This document shows positions 35,440 to 44,008 of a DNA stretch of 64,000 nucleotides, in pieces. Position 1 is the first letter of the stretch. The number at the start of each line of letters is the position of its first letter. The position numbers and the translations under genes are program-made. Location of the stretch: positions 1 to 64,000 of the forward strand of contig CAIQVH010000032.1 of the NCBI GenBank assembly GCA_903875215.1, read 5' to 3'. This DNA comes from an uncultured Anaerolineae bacterium (lineage in GTDB: Bacteria; Chloroflexota; Anaerolineae; Anaerolineales; Villigracilaceae). The notes under the pieces were generated by a model that worked only from the letters and a program-made list of their open reading frames with translations, was not told where the DNA came from and did no database searches.

Positions 35440-35999
35440 CAGCGCACCTCCTTTAGCAGGTTCTCGACCCGGCTGCGCAGCAACGCTTCAGACATTGGCC
35501 CGCCGATCACCACCTCGCGGATCATTCCGTCTGGGCCGATGAAAAAAGTTGTTGGCAGCGATTGCACCCGGTAGAGTCGCGTGACTTCACCCTGGGTGTC
35601 GAGCGGTACCGGAAAGGTCAGCTGGTTGGCCTCCATAAATGTTTGTGCAGCGGAGCGCGTGTCCTGAATGGTCGAATTCACTGCCAGCACGACCAACCCC
35701 TGGTCTTTGTAGGCCTGGTAGGTGCGTTCGAGGGCTGGCATTTCGGCTTTGCAGGGCGGGCACCAGCTGGCCCACAGGTTGAGCAGGATGACCTTTCCGC
35801 GCAGCTCGGAGAGTCTGACGGGTTGGTTATCCAGCGTGGTCAGTGAAAAATCGGGGGCGAGGAAGCCGGTTTGCGGGGCGGAAATTTCTTGGGTGGTGGA
35901 GGCTGATGAGGGGATGGCGGATGCTCCGATCCAGAGTAATCCGGCCAGAAGGATCATTCCGTAGAAAACAAACTTCTTTTCCGGTTGCATAAATTTCAT
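35439..35999 (-). CDS. TlpA/ResA-like membrane-anchored thioredoxin
   Basis: 186-aa extracytoplasmic thiol-disulfide protein. One N-terminal hydrophobic segment (about 10-30) anchors it. The AlkC-TSA/redoxin fold follows, with WASWCPPCKAEM (Cys80, Cys83). Such proteins reduce disulfides in cytochrome c maturation or in surface proteins. Coupling to the Lgt-like gene suggests a role in handling exported proteins; this is inference. Confidence 0.9.
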   Translation of the reverse strand: MKFMQPEKKFVFYGMILLAGLLWIGASAIPSSASTTQEISAPQTGFLAPDFSLTTLDNQPVRLSELRGKVILLNLWASWCPPCKAEMPALERTYQAYKDQGLVVLAVNSTIQDTRSAAQTFMEANQLTFPVPLDTQGEVTRLYRVQSLPTTFFIGPDGMIREVVIGGPMSEALLRSRVENLLKEVR

Positions 36000-36013
36000 T
36001 TTGCCTCTATAGT
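35985..36013 (+). promoter_or_regulatory. Promoter of the DUF429 gene (leaderless)
   Basis: TTGCAT (35985-35990), 17 bases, TATAGT (36008-36013), and the ATG at 36020 starts six bases behind the -10. Confidence 0.65.
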
Positions 36014-36019
36014 TAATGC

Positions 36020-36856
36020 ATGGCGACTGGGTCGCCGTATGAAGTCAAATTTTACTTGATTCGATGCGCAGCCATGTCATTTGATGCAGACCTTTTTGTT
36101 GGAATTGATCCATGCGGAGCACGCAAGCCGTTCACCTATGCCGCGCTGGATAAAAATGGCCGCCTGGTAATGCTTGGGGCGGGAGAGGTGGAGGATGTGC
36201 TGGCATATGCTGGCAGTCAGCGTGCGCTGTTGGCGGCGGTCAATTCCCCGGTCCGGCCCAATATGGGACTGGTCAGCGGCCGGGTGGATGCCGGGCAACT
36301 GCCGGCACTGCGTGAACTGGCCCGTAATCTGAACATGCGCCGGGTGGAGTTTGAGTTGCATGAGCGCGGAATCAATGTCGCGCATACCCCGGCGCGGCGT
36401 GAACTGTGTGCCACCTGGGCTCAACTCGGCTTTGAGCTGTACCGGCGGCTGGAGAGGCTCGGGTTTCGTCCGCGTCTGAACGAGCCGCTGGAGTTGAGTT
36501 GGATTGAAACTCAGCCGCATGCGATCTATTGTGCGCTGCTCGGGCAGCTGCCGCTGGCGCGCTCCACGCTGGAAGGGCGGTTGCAACGTCAGCTGGCGCT
36601 TTATGAAACCGGCCTGGGCATTCGTGACCCGATGAATTTTTTTGAGGAATTGACCCGCCACAAGCTGTTGAAGGGAAATCTGCCGCTGGAAGAACTCTAC
36701 ACCCCTGAGCAGTTGGATGCGCTGGCAGCTGCCTGCACCGCCTGGATATTTTCCCGGCATCCAGAGCGTAGCTGTCGGCTGGGTGATCCTGCAGAAGGCC
36801 AGATCCTGCTCCCCGTGGCTGGTCTGAAGGAAAAGTATACGCCGGGCGGTGGCTGA
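36020..36856 (+). CDS. DUF429-like protein (RNase H-fold predicted nuclease)
   Basis: 278-aa soluble protein. FVGIDPCGARKPFTYAALD near residue 27-45 looks like the first strand of an RNase H-like fold, as in DUF429 proteins, where the Asp is a metal ligand. Helices dominate after residue 90. Function unproven. Two starts are possible, ATG 36020 and ATG 36074; I prefer 36020 because a good promoter lies exactly where a leaderless transcript would begin. A terminator follows. Confidence 0.75.
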   Translation: MATGSPYEVKFYLIRCAAMSFDADLFVGIDPCGARKPFTYAALDKNGRLVMLGAGEVEDVLAYAGSQRALLAAVNSPVRPNMGLVSGRVDAGQLPALRELARNLNMRRVEFELHERGINVAHTPARRELCATWAQLGFELYRRLERLGFRPRLNEPLELSWIETQPHAIYCALLGQLPLARSTLEGRLQRQLALYETGLGIRDPMNFFEELTRHKLLKGNLPLEELYTPEQLDALAAACTAWIFSRHPERSCRLGDPAEGQILLPVAGLKEKYTPGGG

Positions 36857-36858
36857 TG

Positions 36859-36895
36859 AAAACTGGCGGGCCTCGCAAGGCCCGCCAGTTTTTTC
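36859..36895. terminator. Strong bidirectional terminator
   Basis: 15-bp perfect stem, AAAACTGGCGGGCCT (36859-36873), loop CGCA, AGGCCCGCCAGTTTT (36878-36892), then more T. Between the convergent DUF429 and small membrane gene. Confidence 0.88.
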
Positions 36896-36908
36896 GAAAG
36901 GGAGGTGA

Positions 36909-37190
36909 TTATCTGGTGATAGTACGAATCCAAAGTACCAGGAAAAACAGGAAGGAAAATCCGCCCAGGATGGCGATGATGGTGGCTGTCTGGGCATCCC
37001 GGATGTGGAGAAAGGCTGCCATGCCCAGCAGCACCCAGGTCAGCGGGTGCAGGTGATGCAGGCCCATGTTCAGCCACATACTACGATTTTCGCGCGCTTT
37101 CGGCTTTGGCCACACATACACAAACACTGCCGCCAGGATGAAACAGGCAAAACCGATCAGGGGCATCGGAATTCCAAAAAGATTATCCAT
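36909..37190 (-). CDS. Small membrane protein, 93 aa
   Basis: Three predicted membrane helices (about 7-27, 50-62, 67-90) with a charged loop KPKARENRSMW between the first and second. The sequence HHLHPLTWVLL in the second helix contains two His that could bind a metal or haem, but there is no known motif. The start at 37190 is ATG behind GGAGACTC. It may be cotranscribed with the coiled-coil gene at 37222. Function unknown. Confidence 0.7.
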   Translation of the reverse strand: MDNLFGIPMPLIGFACFILAAVFVYVWPKPKARENRSMWLNMGLHHLHPLTWVLLGMAAFLHIRDAQTATIIAILGGFSFLFFLVLWIRTITR

Positions 37191-37221
37191 TAAAGAGTCT
37201 CCTTATTTTATTAAAGTCCTT

Positions 37222-38286
37222 TTATAAGCGGATGACGTATCCGCAGTATTCGCATTTCAAGCTGTCGGTGCCGCGCAGCACCACCTGGGTGATGTTCGCG
37301 CCGCAGGATGGGCACTGGCTGGGGGCCGATTTGACCTTTTCCACCTCGGCCTGGTCTATGGCGATGGCGCGGCTCTTGTCAAACTCCTTGCTTTTGGCGC
37401 GGTTGAGCAGCTGCACCCATTCGTTCCCCTCCTGCCAGATGTGCAGGTGGATGGTTTCCAGCGGGGCGCCTTCGCCGAAGCGCAGGTCAAGATGATCTTC
37501 GTTTTTTAACAGGCCCTGTTTGGAGGCTTTGCTCTCCTCAATCAGCGCCACTGGAGCTTCCCATTTAAGGGCCTGCACCTTTTCTTTGGCTGTGGTAATG
37601 AACAGGATCTTCTTGGTAGCGATTTCTTCTTTTTGCTCGAAGATCAGGCGCTGGTCGGTCAGGTAAAGTACGCCTTCAGGATCATCCTTGTTCTCTTTCA
37701 CATCCGGGCACCAGACAGCCTTGACGGCCATGATCCCGCTTTCAGTGGGGAGCAGGGTAAATTTGGCTTCTGCCAGCTGCGAATACAGCCATTCGAGTTG
37801 ATCGACATGGCTGTCCAGGCTGCCCACCTGGCTACGGAATGCGTCATACATGCCAACGATCTGCCGCTCGGCCGCTTTGACCTTGTCTTCCATGGTTTCC
37901 ATGCCGGCTTCCAGGCTGGCCAGGAGTGGGCGCGCAGCCGCCACGTTCGTCTTCACCGTGGCCAACTGACTCATCTGCATTTCGAGCGGCCGCATGGCAT
38001 TTTGCAGTAGGGCGGCCTGCTGATTGGCTGCCGCAGTCACTGAAGGCTGGAGCTTTGCCCATTGGTCGGCAAAATCCGTGGCGCGCGGTTCCAGATCTTT
38101 TTCAAAGGCATAACCACGTTCCCGCAGGCTTTGAATCCGCCCGGGCAGGCCTCTGGCGAGCGTATCAAAATCTTCCAGGGCGTCACGCACGCTGTTCAGC
38201 CGGGCGTTGTCTTGCAACCAGCCAAGCCTGGTTTTCAGGGAAAAAATGTCACTTTCGATTTTTTCAGCGGGGGAAGGCGTTGTCAT
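37222..38286 (-). CDS. Coiled-coil protein with PH/GRAM-like region and zinc ribbon
   Basis: 354-aa cytoplasmic protein. Residues 1-170 are long helices with heptad pattern (coiled coil). About 175-300 looks like a beta-rich PH or GRAM-like domain (GVLYLTDQRLIFEQKEE, a pattern seen in membrane-binding PH-like domains). The C terminus is a zinc ribbon, CPSCGAN and CEYCGYV. ATG 38286 has AAGGAG; the longer frame to 38358 is not supported. The -10 TATACT (38323-38328, minus strand) nearly overlaps the tkt promoter. A membrane- or protein-binding scaffold is inferred. Confidence 0.8.
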   Translation of the reverse strand: MTTPSPAEKIESDIFSLKTRLGWLQDNARLNSVRDALEDFDTLARGLPGRIQSLRERGYAFEKDLEPRATDFADQWAKLQPSVTAAANQQAALLQNAMRPLEMQMSQLATVKTNVAAARPLLASLEAGMETMEDKVKAAERQIVGMYDAFRSQVGSLDSHVDQLEWLYSQLAEAKFTLLPTESGIMAVKAVWCPDVKENKDDPEGVLYLTDQRLIFEQKEEIATKKILFITTAKEKVQALKWEAPVALIEESKASKQGLLKNEDHLDLRFGEGAPLETIHLHIWQEGNEWVQLLNRAKSKEFDKSRAIAIDQAEVEKVKSAPSQCPSCGANITQVVLRGTDSLKCEYCGYVIRL

Positions 38287-38343
38287 GCAGGCTCCTTTTA
38301 TATTCTGGTGAACGTATGTAAAAGTATATCCCAAAAACTCGCG

Positions 38344-38352
38344 TGGTAAAAT
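38344..38352 (+). promoter_or_regulatory. Extended -10 of the tkt operon
   Basis: TG-g-TAAAAT, 43 bases before the start codon at 38396, which has AGAGG upstream. No clear -35. Confidence 0.5.
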
Positions 38353-38395
38353 AGCCAACGTGTTTTCTCAATCAATAAATTTGTAAGAGGTTCCC

Positions 38396-40399
38396 ATGAG
38401 TTCCGCATTACAACAGCGTGCCATTACCACCATCCGATTCCTCGCCGCGGATGCCGTCCAACAGGCGAATTCCGGGCATCCCGGGTTACCGATGGGGGCC
38501 GCGGCGCTCGCTTATACCCTATGGACCCGTCACCTGAAGCACAGCCCGCACAATCCAGCCTGGCCAAACCGTGACCGGTTTATTCTCTCCGGCGGCCACG
38601 GGTCGGCATTGCTCTATGCCTTGCTGTATCTGACAGGGTACAACCTGCCGCTCGAAGAATTGAAAAGATTTCGCCAATGGGGCAGTCTTACCCCCGGCCA
38701 CCCGGAATTTGGGCTGACCCCAGGCGTGGAAACTACCACCGGCCCGCTTGGCGCTGGTTTTTCCAACGGAGTCGGGATGGCCATTGCTGAAGCGCATCTG
38801 GCCGCCGAAATTAACACCCCGGAACATCTGCTGATTGACCATTTCATCTATGCCATCGTCACAGACGGCGATTTGATGGAAGGCGTGGCCTCGGAAGCCG
38901 CCTCTTTGGCCGGGCACCTGCGCCTTGGAAAGTTGATTTACCTCTACGACGACAACCACATCTCGATTGACGGCTCCACCGACCTGGCTTTTACCGAAGA
39001 CCGCCTGGCGCGCTTTTCTGCATACGGTTGGCACACCCAGTCGGTGGAGGATGGTAACGACGTGGACGCCATTGACGCCGCCATTTGGGCCGCTAGGGCT
39101 GATCCGCGCCCTTCGTTGATTGCGGTGCGTACTACCATCGGGTTTGGCGCGCCCAACCGCCAGGGGACTTCCAAGGCACATGGTGAACCACTCGGCGAGG
39201 AGGAACTGTCTCTGGCCAAACAAAACCTCAACTGGCCGCTCGAACCGCGCTTTATCATTCCACCCGATGCCCTGGCCTATTTCAGAGAGGCAATCAACCG
39301 CGGTGATGAATATGAAATTGACTGGAACTGCAACTTCAGCCTGTACCGCCAGGCCTATCCCGACCGGGCGCAGGAGTTTGAGCGCCGCCTGGCCGGAGAA
39401 CTGCCCCCCGGCTGGGATGCTGATCTGCCGGTTTTTCCCGCCGACACAAAAGGCCTGGCGACACGCGCAGCCTCCGGCAAGGCGCTCAACTTCTTTGCCG
39501 CACGTCTCCCCGAACTGCTTGGGGGCTCGGCTGACCTGGCGCCCTCCAACAATACCAAACTCGAAGGCCAGGCCGCTTTCCAGGCGGATTCTCCGGCTGG
39601 GCGGAATTTCCACTTTGGTGTACGTGAACACGGCATGGGCGGCGCCATCAATGGAATGGCCTATCATGGCGGGCTGCGCCCGTTTGGCGCCACCTTCCTC
39701 GTCTTTGCCGATTATCTGCGCCCGGCCATCCGGCTGGCTGCCATTTCGCACCTGCCCTCCATTTGGGTCTTTACCCACGATTCGATCGGCGTTGGCGAAG
39801 ATGGACCAACCCATCAGCCGGTGGAACAGGTTGTTTCTTTGCGCGCAATTCCCAACCTGGTGACCCTGCGCCCGGCGGATGCGAATGAGACGGTCCACGC
39901 CTGGCGTTTAGCCCTGGCCCGCACCCACGCCCCGACCGCCTTGATCCTGACCCGACAAAATTTGCCCACCCTGGACCGTTCCATCTACTCCGACGCGGCG
40001 CTGGTGGAAAAAGGCGCTTACGTCCTGGCTGACCTGGGCGATGGGCAGCCGGAACTGATCTTGATGGCTTCCGGCTCGGAAGTGAGCCTGATCGTCGCTG
40101 CCGGGGTGCGTCTGGCGGCGGAGGGTGTCAATGTACGGCTGGTTTCTGTTCCCAGCTGGGAATTGTTCCGGGCCCAGGAGGCGGGCTACCGCGAGTCGGT
40201 TTTCCCGGCACATGTGACGGCGCGGGTGGCTGTCGAGGCGGGTCTTGGCCTGGGCTGGGAGCGTTTTGTCGGCACGGCTGGCGCAATTATCAGTATGGAG
40301 CATTATGGCGCTTCAGCCCCGGCGGCGCGTTTATTCCAGGAATTTGGCTTCACTGTCGAAAATGTGATTGCAACCGCCCAGAGGGTGCTGCACCCATGA
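38396..40399 (+). CDS. tkt: Transketolase
   Basis: 667-aa thiamine-diphosphate enzyme of the non-oxidative pentose phosphate pathway that moves two-carbon units between sugar phosphates. Signature parts are complete: [50 protein letters not shown] (ThDP/Mg site), [12 protein letters not shown] and [11 protein letters not shown] with the catalytic Glu. Its stop overlaps the rpiB start (ATGA). First gene of tkt-rpiB-tal. Confidence 0.97.
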   Translation: MSSALQQRAITTIRFLAADAVQQANSGHPGLPMGAAALAYTLWTRHLKHSPHNPAWPNRDRFILSGGHGSALLYALLYLTGYNLPLEELKRFRQWGSLTPGHPEFGLTPGVETTTGPLGAGFSNGVGMAIAEAHLAAEINTPEHLLIDHFIYAIVTDGDLMEGVASEAASLAGHLRLGKLIYLYDDNHISIDGSTDLAFTEDRLARFSAYGWHTQSVEDGNDVDAIDAAIWAARADPRPSLIAVRTTIGFGAPNRQGTSKAHGEPLGEEELSLAKQNLNWPLEPRFIIPPDALAYFREAINRGDEYEIDWNCNFSLYRQAYPDRAQEFERRLAGELPPGWDADLPVFPADTKGLATRAASGKALNFFAARLPELLGGSADLAPSNNTKLEGQAAFQADSPAGRNFHFGVREHGMGGAINGMAYHGGLRPFGATFLVFADYLRPAIRLAAISHLPSIWVFTHDSIGVGEDGPTHQPVEQVVSLRAIPNLVTLRPADANETVHAWRLALARTHAPTALILTRQNLPTLDRSIYSDAALVEKGAYVLADLGDGQPELILMASGSEVSLIVAAGVRLAAEGVNVRLVSVPSWELFRAQEAGYRESVFPAHVTARVAVEAGLGLGWERFVGTAGAIISMEHYGASAPAARLFQEFGFTVENVIATAQRVLHP

Positions 40400-40854
40400 A
40401 AATCGCCGTCGCCTGTGACCACGCCGGTTTTCCGTTGAAAGCCACCATCCTCGAAGTCGTCCGTGCCGCCGGGTTTGAACCGCTTGACCTGGGCACTGAC
40501 AGCTCGGCCGCGGTGGATTATCCCGATCAGGCTGAAAAGCTGGGGCGCGCTGTGCTTCAGGGCCAGGCCTGGCGCGGGATTTTGCTGTGCGGCTCGGGTG
40601 TTGGGGCCTGCATTGCGGCCAATAAGCTCAAGGGCATTTATGCCGGAGTCTGCCATGATACCTATTCGGCGCATCAGGCTGTCGAGCATGATGATATGAA
40701 TGTCTTGTGCCTGGGCGCGCGCATCATCGGCCCCGAACCGGCGCGCGAGATTGTGCTGGCTTTTTTGGGCGCGCGCTTTTTGGGCGATGACCCGGGCCAG
40801 GAACGCCACCAGCGCCGTGTTGGCAAAGTGCGCCAGTTGGAACGCGCAGGCTAA
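40396..40854 (+). CDS. rpiB: Ribose-5-phosphate isomerase B
   Basis: 152-aa isomerase that interconverts ribose 5-phosphate and ribulose 5-phosphate. [10 protein letters not shown] at the start holds the substrate Asp8 and His9. The catalytic Cys65 lies in [13 protein letters not shown]; the usual sequence is CGTGIGMSIAANK, with Thr replaced by Ser. [16 protein letters not shown] and the C-terminal RHQRRVGKV are typical. Coupled to tkt by a 4-bp overlap. Confidence 0.95.
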   Translation: MKIAVACDHAGFPLKATILEVVRAAGFEPLDLGTDSSAAVDYPDQAEKLGRAVLQGQAWRGILLCGSGVGACIAANKLKGIYAGVCHDTYSAHQAVEHDDMNVLCLGARIIGPEPAREIVLAFLGARFLGDDPGQERHQRRVGKVRQLERAG

Positions 40855-40903
40855 CCTGCGCTTGCCAGCCCCAGGTTTATCATTTCTTTTTCAGGAAAAT
40901 AAC

Positions 40904-41992
40904 ATGAGCAACCCAATTGCGGAATTGACAGCCCTTGGGCAGTCGATCTGGTATGACAACATTCAGCGCCGCCTGCTCGAAAATGGCGACCTGGCGGCAA
41001 TGATTGAGCGCGGCGAGATTCGCGGCGTGACCTCCAATCCGTCCATTTTTCACAACGCCATCGCCAAATCGAGCGATTACGATGCCGCCCTGGCGCCACT
41101 GGCGCGGGCCGGACTGACCAGCGAGCAGATTTTTTGGCAGCTGGCCGGCGCAGACATCTCTGCCGCCTGTGATCTGTTTCTGCCGCTTTATCGCGCCAGC
41201 GAAGGCACGGATGGCTACGTCAGCCTCGAAGTCAGCCCAACCCTGGCAAACGATACCGCCGGAACCGTGGCACAGGCCCAGGAATTGTGGGCGCAGCTGG
41301 CGCGGCCCAACCTGATGATCAAAATCCCCGCCACGCTGGCGGGTATTCCGGCCATCCGGCAGGTTATCGCCGCGGGCATCAACGTCAATGTCACGTTGAT
41401 CTTTTCGCTGGAGCGTTATCGCGCCGTCATGGAAGCCTACCTGTCTGGCCTGGAAGACCGCCTGCTGGCCGGCGGCGATATCGAAAACATCCATTCGGTG
41501 GCCTCCTTTTTCGTCTCGCGCGTCGACAGCAAGATCGACCCGCAGCTGCCAGCCCACTCGCCCCTGGCAGGAAAATCCGCCATCGCCAACGCCCGGCTGG
41601 CCTACGACGAATTCCGCCAGGTCTTTGGCGGATCCCGCTTCGGAAAATTGCAGCTGGCGAAAGCCAACCTGCAGCGCCCGCTGTGGGCCTCCACCAGCAC
41701 CAAGAACCCGGCCTACCCCGACACGATTTACATCGACAACCTGATCGGCGCGGCCACCGTCAACACCGTCCCGCCTGCCACGCTGGAAGCCTTCAAAGAT
41801 CACGGTCAGGCCGCCGAAACCCTGCTTTCTGGCCTGGAATCGGCCCGGCAGCAGGTCGCCGCGCTCGAGCAGGCTGGTATCTCCATGGCGGAAGTCACCC
41901 GGCAGCTTGAACAGGAAGGCGTCAAGGCGTTTGTGGAGGCCTTCACTGCGCTGCTCGAAAGCCTGGAAGCCAGGCGCCAGGGCCTGGCCTGA
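40904..41992 (+). CDS. tal: Transaldolase
   Basis: 362-aa enzyme that moves the dihydroxyacetone unit between sugar phosphates; the Schiff-base Lys140 lies in LMIKIPAT. The length and GVTSNPSIFHNAI start put it with the longer, mycobacterial/cyanobacterial type. The frame runs back to 40700 inside rpiB, but ATG 40904 has AGGAAA and begins the family pattern. It is the last gene of the pathway operon, 49 bases after rpiB. Confidence 0.95.
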   Translation: MSNPIAELTALGQSIWYDNIQRRLLENGDLAAMIERGEIRGVTSNPSIFHNAIAKSSDYDAALAPLARAGLTSEQIFWQLAGADISAACDLFLPLYRASEGTDGYVSLEVSPTLANDTAGTVAQAQELWAQLARPNLMIKIPATLAGIPAIRQVIAAGINVNVTLIFSLERYRAVMEAYLSGLEDRLLAGGDIENIHSVASFFVSRVDSKIDPQLPAHSPLAGKSAIANARLAYDEFRQVFGGSRFGKLQLAKANLQRPLWASTSTKNPAYPDTIYIDNLIGAATVNTVPPATLEAFKDHGQAAETLLSGLESARQQVAALEQAGISMAEVTRQLEQEGVKAFVEAFTALLESLEARRQGLA

Positions 41993-42051
41993 CCCACCCC
42001 AACTGAAATCTGAAGTAACAACCCTTTGCAGTAAACCAAAAGGAGTAGGCG

Positions 42052-42774
42052 ATGAAAAACAATCTTTTCGTACGGAAATCATTGGCCATGGGGGTGCATC
42101 TCTTTACTGCCACTGGCGCGATATGGGGCTTGCTGGCGTTGATTGCCGTCTTTCATCACGAATGGCGTCAAGCCATCCTGTGGATGATCCTGGCCATGCT
42201 GGTTGACGGGTTTGACGGTATGCTGGCGCGTTGGGCCAAAGTGAAAACCTACGCCGCCCATATTGACGGCGAATTGCTCGATAACATTCTCGATTACCTG
42301 AATTACGTTGTCGTCCCGGCCCTGTTCCTGCTCGAAGCAGATTTCCTGCCGGCGGGCTGGCGCTGGATCGGCGCCTTCGCCATTCTGCTGACCTCGGCGT
42401 ACCAGTTCACCCAGGTGGACGCCAAAACGGATGAAAGCAACGATTACTTCTTCAAGGGCTTCCCTTCCTATTGGAACGTGATGGTGCTTTATATGCTCGT
42501 CATGCAGCTCAACCCCTGGCTGAATCTGGCCTTTCTGTTGACTTTCAATCTGCTTGTCTTCATACCGATCAAGTGGATTTACCCCACCCGAACTCCACAC
42601 TTGCGACGTCTGACCCTGATATTTTCCTACATTTATGGGTTTGTCGGCATTTGGGGCGTGCTCCAGTACCCGAACGTGCCCTCCTGGGTGGTCTGGTCTT
42701 CCTTCCTATACGTTGGCTATTATGCCATCCTGAGCCTGTGGCCGCGCAAGCCGGCTGAAATGGTGGCAGGCTGA
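42052..42774 (+). CDS. pcs: CDP-alcohol phosphatidyltransferase, phosphatidylcholine synthase type
   Basis: 240-aa membrane enzyme with about eight helices. The CDP-alcohol motif is DG-x2-AR-x12-G-x3-D-x3-D (Asp55, Asp77, Asp81); the usual spacing after AR is x8, and x12 is what I recall for bacterial phosphatidylcholine synthases (Pcs). More Pcs-like parts are VHLFTATGAIWGLLAL, KTDESNDYFFKGFPSYWN (compare KTDEYFFSGFPVVWN) and FIPIKWIYPTR. It would join CDP-diacylglycerol and choline into phosphatidylcholine. AAAGGAG ribosome site. Neighbours make and phosphorylate lipids. The substrate is inferred from similarity by memory. Confidence 0.82.
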   Translation: MKNNLFVRKSLAMGVHLFTATGAIWGLLALIAVFHHEWRQAILWMILAMLVDGFDGMLARWAKVKTYAAHIDGELLDNILDYLNYVVVPALFLLEADFLPAGWRWIGAFAILLTSAYQFTQVDAKTDESNDYFFKGFPSYWNVMVLYMLVMQLNPWLNLAFLLTFNLLVFIPIKWIYPTRTPHLRRLTLIFSYIYGFVGIWGVLQYPNVPSWVVWSSFLYVGYYAILSLWPRKPAEMVAG

Positions 42775-42784
42775 ACGGGTGGTC

Positions 42785-43228
42785 ATGTTTATTGAACCGG
42801 TCACAGCCGTCACGCCCGAACTGGAGGAGGCCTTCTCGCGACTGATTCCGCAGCTGACGCGGGCCAGTATCCCCAGCGCGGAAGACCTTCAGCGCCTGAT
42901 CGATTCTCCCAGCCGGCTGATCATTGCCCGCCACCCCGACGCAGCCGGGGGCATTGTAGGTGCCGCCTGCCTGGGCGTTTTTCGCACCCCAAGCGGAGTT
43001 CATGCCCACCTGGAAGATATCATCGTGGACGAGGCGTTTCGCGGCCAGGGGCTGGGCGAGGCGCTGGTGGGGGCGCTGCTGACACTGGCGCGCGAATTGG
43101 GTCTGCCGGGTGTTTCGCTGACCTGTAATCCGCGCCGGGTTGCGGCGAATGCCCTGTATCGCAAGCTGGGCTTCCAGGAGTGGCAGACCAATGTCTATTG
43201 GTTTGATCTGGGCCCGGGCGGCGGGTGA
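42785..43228 (+). CDS. GNAT-family acetyltransferase
   Basis: 147-aa acetyltransferase. Typical parts: LEDIIVDEAFRGQGLGEALVGALL (acetyl-CoA binding loop, about 75-98) and NPRRVAANALYRKLGFQEW at the C-terminal end. The frame can also start at GTG 42779, two codons earlier; neither start has a strong ribosome site. It follows the Pcs-like gene by a few bases and is probably cotranscribed. Substrate unknown. A bidirectional terminator follows. Confidence 0.87.
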   Translation: MFIEPVTAVTPELEEAFSRLIPQLTRASIPSAEDLQRLIDSPSRLIIARHPDAAGGIVGAACLGVFRTPSGVHAHLEDIIVDEAFRGQGLGEALVGALLTLARELGLPGVSLTCNPRRVAANALYRKLGFQEWQTNVYWFDLGPGGG

Positions 43229-43251
43229 GTGCTGGAGTGAAGTTAACAATC

Positions 43252-43286
43252 AAAAACCGGAGGCTGTGGCAGCTTCCGGTTTTTTG
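43252..43286. terminator. Bidirectional terminator between GNAT (+) and plsC (-)
   Basis: CCGGAGGCTG pairs with CAGCTTCCGG (one G-T pair), flanked by AAAAA on the left and a T run on the right. Confidence 0.85.
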
Positions 43287-43316
43287 TATCGGGAGTGGCA
43301 AATGCCCGGGCGGGGG

Positions 43317-43991
43317 TCATCCTACAAAACGCAGATATTTTTCCGTTGCGTTTTCCAGGTCAGCATATTCGCCGCGCAGGTCTTCCGGCAGCAGCTTTGA
43401 CAGTTGGTACATCATCTCGTCGGCCATCTGCTGGCGGATTTCGCGGGTGATTTTTTCGCCGCGGGCATCCAGGCAGAAGGGCCGCCCGACATTGAGTTGG
43501 ACGTGGGTGCGTTTTAGCTTTTTAATGTTGGAGCCGAAATCCTGGCAGCCGGTCTGGCCGATGGGCACCAGGGCTGCGCCGCTTTTTAAGGCCAGCAACG
43601 CCATGCCGCCGTGGGCGCGTAGCAGGGCGCCGCTTTTGCTGCGCGTGCCTTCGGGCGACATACCGAGGAAGTATCCTTTGTCGAGCATTTCCAGGCAGCG
43701 CCGCATGGCTTCCATATCGGCTTCGCCCCGGTGGATCGGGATGATTTCCCACAGGTTGAAGACCCAGCCCAAAAACCAGTTGTCCCAGGTTTCGATTTTT
43801 GCCAACCCGGTGGCTTTGCGCGGCATCATTTGGGTGAAGACCAGCGGCGCTTCGAGCGTGCCGGTGTGGTTGACGTAGGTGATGAGCGGCCCGATTTGCG
43901 GCAGCGCGCTCCAGTTTTGTTTTTCGATTCGGCACAGGATTTCCAGACCGAGTTTGCAGCCGTAGGTGACGATCCAGCGGGTGAGATTCAT
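43317..43991 (-). CDS. plsC: 1-acyl-sn-glycerol-3-phosphate acyltransferase-like protein
   Basis: 224-aa PlsC-family membrane-associated acyltransferase, adding the second fatty acid to lysophosphatidic acid. Motif I is NHTGTLEAP, an Hx4E instead of the classic Hx4D. Motif III is SPEGTRSKSG. Frame extends to 44240 within the neighbouring gene, but ATG 43991 follows the DAG kinase stop by 17 bases and starts the family fold. Coupled by position with the lipid kinase at 44009. Confidence 0.88.
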   Translation of the reverse strand: MNLTRWIVTYGCKLGLEILCRIEKQNWSALPQIGPLITYVNHTGTLEAPLVFTQMMPRKATGLAKIETWDNWFLGWVFNLWEIIPIHRGEADMEAMRRCLEMLDKGYFLGMSPEGTRSKSGALLRAHGGMALLALKSGAALVPIGQTGCQDFGSNIKKLKRTHVQLNVGRPFCLDARGEKITREIRQQMADEMMYQLSKLLPEDLRGEYADLENATEKYLRFVG

Positions 43992-44008
43992 GGTGGCTGG
44001 AGGCTGTT

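Noticed and set aside
38519-39898. 459-codon minus-strand frame inside transketolase
   Set aside because: Antisense shadow of tkt.
40700-40903. Upstream extension of transaldolase into rpiB
   Set aside because: The extension is Arg/Trp-rich out-of-frame rpiB sequence; ATG 40904 has a ribosome site and begins the family pattern.
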